From NCBI GenBank assembly GCA_932294295.1, contig OW028578.1, positions 39,933,410 through 39,997,409 on the forward strand: a stretch of 64,000 bases of DNA, written 5' to 3'. Of this stretch, positions 11,601 through 23,600 are shown in pieces. Below the pieces are notes generated by a model. That model saw nothing but the letters and a program-made list of their open reading frames with translations. It ran no database searches and had not been told where the DNA came from. The first letter of the stretch is position 1; each line of letters begins with the position of its first letter. The DNA is from Alitta virens (Eukaryota > Annelida > Polychaeta > Phyllodocida > Nereididae). The position numbers and the translations under genes were made by a program.

Positions 11601-14600
11601 ATTAAAAGATTAGAGAAAATAGTCCATAGCAAAAACAGGTCTATCATTTATGACATAGGTCTAAACTGTGTTTACTTTATGTCACAGTTGTAATTTTCAT
11701 CAATAACTCTCTTTATCGTCAATTACTCTGCAAAGTATAAAACAATTATTTTTGTACAAAACCAGCCCTTTTTTCTTGTTTAAATTCAAAGGTCATATAA
11801 TATAACAATTACTGCATAGTGTCTTGTGCAATATGCGTTTTTATGGAACCGAGACAACTGATATTGCACTCGGCTTCACCTCGTGCAATATCTGTTGTCT
11901 CGGTTCCACAAAAAATCGCATATTACACTCGCCACTGTGCAATAATTGTATAGTACTGTAATGTATTTATTGTATTGCATCAGCACTATAGATCTAATGT
12001 TTAGTCTACTTATAACTATTATATTATAAACAGACTTTAGACAATCAAATTACCCATGAACCAAATCATAATTTAGGAATCATAACTTTGAATAAAGTTG
12101 TAACGAACCATTGGATGTCCTCACATTCACTGTATTTGGTATGTCCATGTCTCGATATACATAGCTGCCAGAGGCGGATGTCATGATGAGATGGTAAGTC
12201 TTAGAGTCCATACGTGTTACATATTTACCGCATGAGTGAAGTGTTTTACCTCCGCATACTGTAGACACCGAGTATTTGGTGGATGCCCTAACCATACCCA
12301 GTTGCTTTTTACTATTAGGGGAACCTCTGAAATCATGGGTGGCACCTCAGTTGCGATATATATTTATCTTGGAGGTGTCACCCTTATTACATATATATAT
12401 ATGTCATGTTCATGCACCATGTGTGTCGTCATGATATCTGTACAGCTATATATACAGTATACTGCATAAGTGAGTACACACCCCTTGCAAGGTGGGTTAT
12501 TCAGCCTCAGCTCACAAAATATTAGAAATACAGGGAATTTGCTGCAGCAAAATCTTTGTCTGGCAACATATAACTGTTTCGCAAAGAATGATCACAATTG
12601 CTTATATCAACAGTTCATATTATGTAATAGTTTATAATACAGTCAGTGCAAAACTGAGTACACACCAAAAATAACAATTTATCATGTTGCTATTTAACCA
12701 GATTAAAGTTTACAGTTTATCAAATACTTAATAAGAGATGTTTGATGAAGCGTTCCACCCAATTAATCTGAATTAAGAGACCCTTAAGTTGTATAATAGG
12801 TCAAATTACCTTAAACAGTCATCTTCAAAGTGATATGACAACAATGGCACCACATGGGACTGAGATTTCTTGTCAAATAAGGAAAATAATAGTCACACTG
12901 CATAAGAAGGGGCACAGTTACCAGAAAATAAGCAATGCTTTGGAAAAAAGCCGAAACACAGTGGCTAAAGTGATTCAGAGATTCAAGAAAAATGGAGAGG
13001 TGCTAAACATGAAGCGGTCAGGTCGTCCTAGGAAGTTGACTCCAAGGGATGAGCGACATCTGGGGAGATCCTTGGAAAAAAACCAGAAAAGCAAGTACTG
13101 TGGAGCTTGCAAAAGGTACCCACAGTGAAGCACGGTGGTGGCAGTGTTCTCTTATGGGGTTGTATGAGCTCTGCAGGTGTTGGAGAACTCCATTTCATTG
13201 ATGGCATTATGGATTCTAATATGTATTGCCATATTCTCAAGGAAAAGATGCTACCTTCCCTCCATGACCTTGGTCGTGGGGCCATATTTCAACAAGACAA
13301 TGACCCAAAACATACTTCAAAGTTCACCACTGAGTTCCTGACAAAACACAAGGTGAAGAAACTGGATTGGCCTAGCATGTCTCCAGATCTGAACCCAATA
13401 GAGCACCTGTGGGGTGTTTTGAAAAGGAAAGTGGAGCAACACAGGCCCAAAAGTATCAATGCCTTGAAAGAGGTCATCCTTGAGGAATGGAGGAAAATTG
13501 ATGCTTCAGTATGCCTTGAATTTGTCCATTCAATGCCTAGGAGGATTGATGCAGTGCTGAGAAACAAGGGTGGGCACACTAAATACTGAGACACTATACT
13601 TATCTTTACTTTATGTTACGGTGTATTCATTTTTGCTTTGTCTTTATTTTAAACCATTTATATAATATGAACTGTTGATCCAACCAATTGTGATTATAAT
13701 TTGTGAAATGGTTTTTTGTTGTTAGATAAAGATTTTGTTGCAGCAAATTCCTTGTATCTCTTATATTTTCTGATCTGAGGCTGAAAAACCAACCTTGCAA
13801 GAGGTGTGTACTCACTTATGCAGTATACTGTATATATATATATGTAATATGAATCAAACGATTCTGAGTTCTATTAACAGTCTAATCACATTGGAATGAA
13901 AACTGGCTCTTTATCATGAATACATCTCCTTTATGCTGAATATAACCCTAAAAACATATCTTTTTCTCTTACAAGGCAGTTTGTAGTCCCAGCAGAGCGT
14001 CTTTCTTGACAAGCCGTCGACCGGATACGACGGGAGTTCACGACCTGTTCACCTACTTCCGCAAGTCTGGAGGAGACTTCACGACATTACCCCAGTACTT
14101 CAAAGAGAGTGGATACAACACCATAGGAGTGGGGAAAATATTTCACGAAGCACAAGTAATGCCTTTTCGCATTAGGGTTGGAATAATCAAATTTATAACC
14201 TTATTGAATTATCAAAAGTTTCTCATAAAATACAGGCCTGCCCCAATTTGTAGACCCAAACATTTTGAAATGATGAACACTAAATTCCCATGAATTATAC
14301 CTGCAAATCCCCTCAGGACCCCTTCACAAATTCACAAGGGGAAACCCCACCAGGGCCCCTGAAGTTAAATGAAGGTCACAGAATTCCCCATCAAAATGAT
14401 GACGTAGTACACAGCCATACGCCGGGGCGGGGGCCTAGCTCAGAGGTAGCGCGCTGGGCTTCCAACCACTGGGTCCCCGGTTGGATTCCCGGTTGAGCCT
14501 AAGTTGGATTGCTGTTTCATCCTTCGTCTCATTGCCATGGTCTCTGCCTGTCCTAATTAGCCCAACTGGTACAGAAATACGGGACGTAAAGCCCTAATCA

Positions 14601-17600
14601 CACACACAGCCATATGCCATTCATGATCACTTCAGTACTTTTGGTGGCATGTTACACTACTGTACACGTATACATAATAACATTTTTAAATTCTAGGTAG
14701 CAAGTGGACACAATCAGGATGAGGAAAAATCATGGACTTTTATGGATCCCAAGTTTTTTAAATGGAGTCGTCTGAAACCAGATAGAGTGGCATACGGAAA
14801 CTTCACTAGGGAAGACATTCAGGTAAAACAAAAATAGATTCTACTAAAGGTCCTCATACGATGTAAATTATCACAAGACCAATTATTATTGTAGTCCAGG
14901 AGCACTCTTCACAGAGCGGCCATGTTGTCATTTTTGCCTCATTGACCTCTTTGTACTCGGATATAGTATTGACATCAATAGACAATGGACATGGTGAGGT
15001 TACTGAGTGCAAGAACAATAGAGAAGTAATGATGTCATAATATATGATGTAATCAAAATGAGGTCAATGAGGCAAAATTGCCAACATGGCTGCCGCGCGA
15101 AAAGGGTGTAGGGGGAACCACCGTGCACACCCTCTCCCCAGAGTATGCAAGGTGGGCCTAGAGCAGTGGTAGCACGCTGGGCTTCCAACAACTGTGTCCG
15201 GGTTCAATTCCTGGTTGAGCCTAAGTTAATTGAATGGCTGTTTCATCCTTCATCTCATTGCCATGGTCCCTACCTATCCTAATTAGCTCATCAGGTGCAG
15301 AAATACAGGACATAAAGCCCTAATCCACCACCACATTCTGTGATTATGGTATCAAAATGTTTGTTTGGATGTCAAAAGAATTGGGGATTCATGAACTACA
15401 TAATATTTGTAAATTATTGAGGGATCATCTCATCATAAATACATCAATGAATTAATGTGCACCAATGCTACTCTTACCACTTAAAATAACATATTGAAAG
15501 TTTAACAGTTCTAACATGTTTAAAGCTCACTGTAATTGATATCACAGAAATTAGGACATGAAACCAGTGAAGAGCAAGTGACATCAACTGCTGAAGAACT
15601 AATTACTTCTTTAGGAGATGGGTGGAAAAATACCGGGCAGAATTTCTTCTTAGCAGTTGGTTACAGAAGACCCCATCTTCCTTTCATCGTACCCGAGGAG
15701 TTTGCTACGATGTATCCTTCCGAGAACACTTCTCTTGCGAGGTATAGTGAATATACAACTAGTATAGGGCCTCTACAATATCTAACAGAACACTAAGAAA
15801 ACTTTACCGGAAATCACATCTGTGCCTCGATTCCACACTACGTTCACAACTATGAAAATGGTCGAAGCACGGAATAAAAAAACTATTAATTTAACGGGCG
15901 TTCAGCCAATCAGACGTGGCGATTCAAAAGAACTACATCAGCATCTTAAACATAGGTATCTCATGGCATGTTAAACTAACAAGCGTTACTTTCAGAGATT
16001 GATGTTTTCAGCTTCCATTTGAAGGGTACCAACCATTAATTGTCAAACTTCAGTTTGACACAGGGAGCTTGATGAGAAAAAAAGTCGAAACATGGTAGTG
16101 GTGGAAAATGGATAATTACTCAAAGAATGCATGGATCTATTTTGAATTGGATTTCATAACCCCAGCATTTAGCAAGTATAAACCCAGTAATGCCAATATA
16201 GTGAACCTACTAGCTGTATTAATATGTTTTCACAGAGGGGCCCATTTTGTGAAAACCCTACGGCAAAATTTTATGCAAGTGTAAAAAATGCCAATTTTAC
16301 AACTAGAAAATGATGACAACAGGAGTCAATTCAGCCTTTGATAACTTTGATGCACAACAGAAAAAAAGATATAGAACAAACATAGCCTATGTTAGAGGAC
16401 TGTAATTTTTTTTTGCCTTCATTATGCTTATTTTCCCACAAAAGGGACGCTGATGCCAAATGGGTAATACAGCTTGGAGGTTCATCATATTTACTGCACT
16501 TGATCCACGCAATCTGAATGTCTGGAAAATGAAGTCCATAAGTTTATAAATGCATTTGAGTAAAAATCTGTTTTTCCGCACAACCATATTTTGGCTATTT
16601 TTCATATTAAGCACCCTGTGCTTAACTGGAGTGAGGCTATCAATTATTTTTACCCTTCCAATAGAAGTGAATTACAGCAGTAACAACCTCTGAAAGTTTT
16701 AGTGTAGTCAGATGAACATGTCCTGAGATATATATTTTTTTAATGCTACATTATTGGCAGGCTTCCACAAGGGTGTACTCAAGGGTGTGATTGGCTGAAG
16801 CAAAGTGCATCCAAGCAGCAGTATTTGTAGTGCATTTTAATGTATATTTGACACTTTATCATTTAGTTGATGTTCGTTATTTTTCTGAGAAAGTTATATT
16901 TATGGAATCAGTTAGTTATTACCAACTGTGTCTGAAAAGCAAAATGAGTAAGAAGAGGAGAGGAAAGACTTATGTCCTGCTGAATTCAGGGCTGTTCAGT
17001 GAAACGACTCTATTACCATATCTTTTCTCTTAAATCAATAATACCTGCCTGTTTTTTTGGGGCAATTCTAATGTTTCAATTATAATTTTTTTCCAATTGT
17101 GGCTTTTTCAAACAACATTTTACTGTATATACAGTAGTACATCATCAATAAGTTTTAAATTCTCATAATTTCCAATATTTTCAGCAACCGCTATACTACA
17201 GCTTATGCACCGCAGTTTGCTTGGCAATTATTCAAAGAACTTCGGAGTTACCCCGGCTTCAAAAACTACACAGGAAAGTGGGGTCAACCGTTAGCAGAAT
17301 TCCACCAAATCCAATTGAGGAGACACTACTTCGCTGCGATTTCATGGGTAGATTCGTTAATAGGGAGATTGATGTCAGTTTTAAATGCTGATGAAGAAGT
17401 GAGAAAATCTACAGTGGTGGCATTTCTTGGTAAGTTAATAGGGTGTGATAGGGTCATTCCATGCCAAATCAACCAGGGGTCCCCAGGTGACCCCCTCAGA
17501 AAATCCGAAAAAAAAAAACATTGTTACTCTCCTACTAGCCACATGGACAAAGCCAACATTTTTGAGATACAGCCCTTTAAAATTCACACTAATTTCTTTA

Positions 17601-20600
17601 CTTTTAGAAACGTTCATTTTCATCAAGGTTTACTGAATTGTATCTTATGAACTATTATAGCTACATAGCTCATACTTTCAGACTAGGGCTACCTGAACCT
17701 GAAAATTCCATTTCTGGCATCATATTAGTGGTATGGCTTTCTCCGTGTGGCTTGTAGCAGAGTAACAATGATTTTTTGCAGAATTTTTTGAGGGGGTCAC
17801 CTGGGTCACTTTCCAAAATTTGGTTGATTTGGCATGGAATGACCCGATAGTGAAAGCAAACTCTACGGTGTGGGTGCGCGCAAAAGAAGTACATCTGGGG
17901 GACTATGGATCCAGTAAGGTGCATGTGCAATAGACATACATACAGTTAGTTTCATTAAAAACGGCTCGTCAAATTGAACCTAGACAAAGCTGTAACTGAC
18001 TAAAGCCAGCCGCTTCTGTCTACTTATATCTTATAGTCGGCTTAAACTACCACCACTGAAGAAATATAAACCTTGGTAAATGTAAAAAATGTATGTAATA
18101 TATATCATAAAATATATGTATGTGCAATCTACATGCATATTTTCCACAAAAGATTTCAAATATGCATAGGTCTCAACTTATGCTCCAAATGGTGCTGCAT
18201 ATATATGTACTATTAGATCCAGCTTTAAGTAGCCAGCTATAGCAAGACAGTTCTGTTTATGAGCTTTACGATGCTACCTGCCAATAAACGGAACTGTCTG
18301 GCTATAGCTGGCTACTCAAAGCCAGATCTAATAGTACATATGCAGCACCATTTGGTGCATAAGTTGAGAGCTATGCATATTTGAAATCTTTTGTGGAAAA
18401 TATACATGTAGATTGCACATACATATATTTTATGACATATATTACATACATTTTTTACATTTACCAAGGTTTATAGTTCTTCAGTGGTGGTAGTTTAAGC
18501 CGACTATAAGATATAAGTAGACAGAAGCGGCTGGCTTTAGCCAGTTACAGTTACAGCCAGAAATAGGTTGCTACAGCGGACTAGAGTCAACCATATTTTA
18601 TGAAAATAACTGTATACAAATAAAGACAGCATTTCATGAGTTCTTGTCCAGTGGGCAAGGTGTTGGACTCATACACGCAAAGTCATGGGTTCAAGCCCCT
18701 TAAATGCAGTAACTAAGCAAACTGGTTCAAAATTGAATATATAAGTGAGGCAAGGAGTGAAAGTTCACCATCTTCGCCTCCGTTGATTTGGTTGATTTGC
18801 TGCCTGGCAGCAGTCCTGTCATTTTTCGTGGTATTTTGCAACAGGTTGAATAAATATTGTCTGGACGGTATACATGCATCAGTGCCAACTATCACCATTT
18901 CACATCATTGAAAAGGTGCAGGCCTAATTAGGTTTTTATCGGCGATGACTAAGTCATTCAGTGATAACATAAACATTTTCAGGAGCAGTTAAAGTTGAAA
19001 TGGCTGATTCATTAAATGAAAATTATTTTGAAAAAAAAACAGCATGTTAAGATTAGTAATTGTGCGCACTTAGTATTTTTCATAAAACATCAGGTAGGTA
19101 TGAAGGCTGTAAGACTGTGCACATATATAATTCCACAAAATATATCGACTGCGGATAGTAAAGTCAAGGGCGGAACTATCAGATGTGATAAACACAAGCA
19201 AACAGAACACAAGGCAAAGATAAATATAGGGACAAATGACAAACATAAGATAGTTGTACAAACAAATAATAAGTGTGACAAACAAACATCAATCAAAGCA
19301 AGTGTGGTGGACATATTAACCAACAGAGGGGGCGCGAGTATTGGCTGGGAACTGCCTAAGCGTAAACGCGATAGGCAGGTAGGCTCTACCTATCCCGCAT
19401 GGGTGATTGGCTAAGCACTGAATTTTCTGATTGGCTGTACTATTTTTAGACTGGGGAACACGTTCCGGTCCACGCATTTCTAATGTTAAAGCGTAGGATG
19501 CGCACGCACGCTACCGGGAGGAATTCCTCCCGGCTAATGGCAGCCCCTACCTGCGTACTGCGTCAGCTAGTCGCAGCGGCCCAGCGAAGCGCGAGTAGCG
19601 CTACACTTTCGTCCGCCTAGTGGACAACACATGCACTACACAGGCAAGTTTAAACAACCACACGTGTGACAAATGACCATACATACCACAAGTTAAGTGT
19701 AATAAATAGATGGCAAGAAGTTCTGAACATAAGACATTTGTGACAAACATAAAATAAGGGTTGACGAACAAAGTGTGACAAATGAACATAAGACAAGGTG
19801 TGATAAACACAAGAGAAGTGTGACAAAAAATCATGTAAAACAGTGTGACAAACAAAGATAATATGGGATCACAGTTAATTTAACCCAAAAAATTTGCCTA
19901 TACAGTTTAATAATAATATAAGCACAGAATTTGTTCAGTTTAAATAGCATGCTAGCGAATAATAGAAAATGATGAATCCTAAAACAAACATCTTTACCTT
20001 TATATTTTTTTAGGCGACCATGGATGGCACTTAGGAGACCATGCGATGTGGTGCAAATTTACCAACTTTGATATGGCCACCCGTTCCCCACTTTTCATAG
20101 TGATTCCTGGAATAACAGACGGAGGAATCAAAGTCAGCGTTCCCATAGAATTTGTCGATTTGTTCCCCACTTTAGCAGAAGTGGCTGGTCTGCCCCCAAT
20201 TCCGCAGTGCCCCATGGATTCAGCAAAGGTATATATATATATAATAAAATGTAAATGTAGGTGATCATAATCTAGAATCATCGCTCAGCAGTTTTTGTTC
20301 AGACTTCACAATAACACCTTTGGCAGGCCAATCCAAAGTCTTTCTCAACTCCCTGGGGAGTATTCAGGCGCAGGGGCTTAAGAGCTCACACCAGTGCCAT
20401 CACTGTGGTAAATAGGAACATCACGAAGTAGTTCAGCCAATGTAAGCAACGCACTGTAAGCAACGCACTCATCGTTCAAAACGCTTAACTGTCACTGTAG
20501 ACCACGTTGCTGCGCTAAATATGGATACATTTCGTAAACACTAATGCTGATTTAGCGCTCCACAGATCTTTGTGACCAATCAGATAAGTATGAAGAAACC

Positions 20601-23600
20601 AGTTAATCAAGCCCATTTCTAGCAAGGCCGCTAAGCGCAGCTTCGTGAATATGGCACCCTTGCTTTAGGAAGATGACTTTATTTACTTTCATTTATAAAT
20701 CGCATCTTAATTGCTTAAGTCCTGTCGAGAGATGGAGCTACGACCACACCGGTCTTGCTATTGTTTAATGACGTCATCAACAAAAGGTCAATCAGTGCAT
20801 TTGATGACGTTACAATTGGATGACGTCATTAAACAATAGCAAGACCGGTGTGGTCGTAGCTCCATCTCTCGACAGGACAGAACGCCATTGCTTAAGTAAA
20901 CGTGAACTTAGGGGCCTGACTCTTAATATGCCCAAAGTAAGTTTCAAACTCATGTAGCTGGGTTACCTATTTCGTCTGCTCCATGACCTCAAGTTGTCAA
21001 TATTCTACATGCGACTTTTTTGGTTTCATTTCAAGGTAAATTTGTGCACTGAGGGAGAATCCCTGTTACCCCGAATACAAAATCCAGAAGATCCCAAACA
21101 TAAAAACATTGCCTTTTCGCAATATCCAAGGAACGGGGTCAAGGGGTACAGTCTACGAACACCCAGATACAGATACACTGAATGGATTGCTTTCCGCAAA
21201 CAGAAATCAACAAACCGAACGATTCACCAATTATTCTGGAAATCCAATTTCGGAATGGAGCTCTATGACCATAAGCTTGACGACCAGGAGAATGTCAATC
21301 TTGTGAGTTTTTTTCTTCATTTATAATTTCTATATCTCTAATGAAAATATGGTATAAATCGTAAAAATCTTATTCACAGCAGAAACTGTAGACTTCGTCA
21401 TGCGAATCCAGGACTTTCATTGGCTGAGGGACTGTCCTAATTTAGCAGCCAATGGGAGTCCTAGCTTTACATGACATCCTTAACTGCCTTTAGCCAATGG
21501 GAGTCCAGCTGCTGGATCCACGTGACATGCTAATATCTAATTAGCAATGAATGCCAATGTGGCTCTTGTTTGTTATGATTAAGTGAAAGTATCTAACCTG
21601 GTATCAATTTTAAAGACCAGAAAGTAATAAAATGAATGTCTCTATATTTTCGGTAAATAAGATCCATGAAGTAAGCTCCCAGATTCCAGTTCCCAGTCAG
21701 CTATGAAGTCAGCATGCACCATGGTTTGTAGCAATGAATAGCTGATGGAATACTAGGCACCAATATATGGCCGAGGCATTAGGCTATCTAATAAATAGAC
21801 TGCCACCTTTGTACTATTATTCAATGTACCCAACTCCCAGATTTTTATGTGATAAGTTTTCTCAAAATATTTTACTTTGCTCAACATATTTTTCTTAACT
21901 GTATAGATCCAGTAAGCACCAATATTTAGTACCATTTAATAGCCAAGGGATTAGGCTATCTAGTAAATACACTACCAAATTTCTGCTACTATTCTATATA
22001 CCCAGCTCACAGATTTGTACGAGTCATTTTATCATAAAATTTTACACTAGCCAAACAAATTTCTGGTAGCTGGATAGTTAGCTGTCCAGTAAGCACCAAT
22101 GTTTGGTACCATTAAATAGCCAAGAGTTCAAGCTTTCTAATAAATACACTACCAAATTTCTGCTACTATTCTATATACCCAGCTCCCAGATTTTAATGTG
22201 AAATCATCAAAGCCATCAAGGCTTCCCTACTTCAGAGATTATATCTTAATTAGGTCATGATCTGAGTTTCATAATTTTGATTTCACCCCAGTAATCCATA
22301 TCTACAGTTGCTACAGTTTTACCCGCTGTGAGAACTAGGATTTAAACAGAGCATAACAAATTGTATTTCCTTTTCTTATTTTAAAAAACATAGCATGAAA
22401 ACCAAAAGGCATAACTCGGTGATATAGAGTAATACTGCTGTATAGAATGTCATAAGGTTCAGTGCATTAGTGCTACATTTCTGCTCTGAAAATACAATTT
22501 AACCCAATTTTCAGCGTACTTCCATTAGTATGTAAGAAGCATTATAATGATGTCAAAATGAAGTTTATAAAGCAGTGCAGCTATAAATTTGATATATGTG
22601 CAAAATCGAATTTCTCACCCAACTATGCAAGTAGAATATATAATTTTGGTCATGAAAAGCACAACGCTATTTTACACATATTTTGGCAATGCTATAGGCA
22701 TCTAAACTATAGCTTCGGCAATCTTTCTCAAGCCTAGCAAATTACCAACCTAGGAGAGCCAGACAGTATTATATATGTCATTACTGGAACTGATGAACCA
22801 TCACAGTCCAACATGTTGCAGACCAAAAAGGATGCAAGTGTCATGGAAGGCTACAAAAGGAAATTTACTCGGAGAAGTGCCTGAAACTTCAGAATATCAG
22901 TATTTGTATTAGTATTTCAAGATGAAATAGTGCAGAAGTTCTGCTCCGGCAAATGTTTTTTTTTTTTCCAAATTTTGTGCCTCGACATGTACTACTAGAA
23001 ACTAAAACTAAGGCAAGGGTATTTAATAGATAACCTAATCTTTTAGCTATTTCATGGTAGCAAATATTCTGCTCCGGAAGAAGAATAACTTAGACATGTC
23101 AATGTTGCTATGAGATGGCAATAATAGTGTATTTCCTAAATTATTATAGATTATTCCCTTGGCTATTTAATGGTACCAAATGTTGGTGCTTACTGGATGG
23201 CTAACTACCCAGCTACCAGAAATTTGTTGAGCAAAGTTAAAATATTTTGTGGAAAATGACACATAAAAGTCTGGAAGCTGGGTATTTAGAACGGTAGCAG
23301 ACATTTGGTGGTGTATTTACTAGATAGCCTTATCTATTGCCTGTTGAATGGTACCAAATATTGGTGCTTACTCGACAGCTAACTACCTAGCTACCAGAAA
23401 TTTGTTGAGCAGAGTTAACTTTTTTAGTTGAAAATGACACATAAAAGTCTGGGAGCTGGGTATTTAGAATGGTAGGAGAAGTTTGGTGGTTGATTTACTA
23501 GATAGCCTAATCTATTGGTTATATAGTGGTACCAAATGTTGGTGCTTACTGGATAGCTAACTATCCAGCTGCCAGAAATTTGTTTGGCTAAGTTATATTT

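Noticed and set aside
14430..14502. Functional tRNA gene
   Set aside because: The stem pairing and anticodon arm are imperfect and the head is joined to a repeated body, so it is a SINE.
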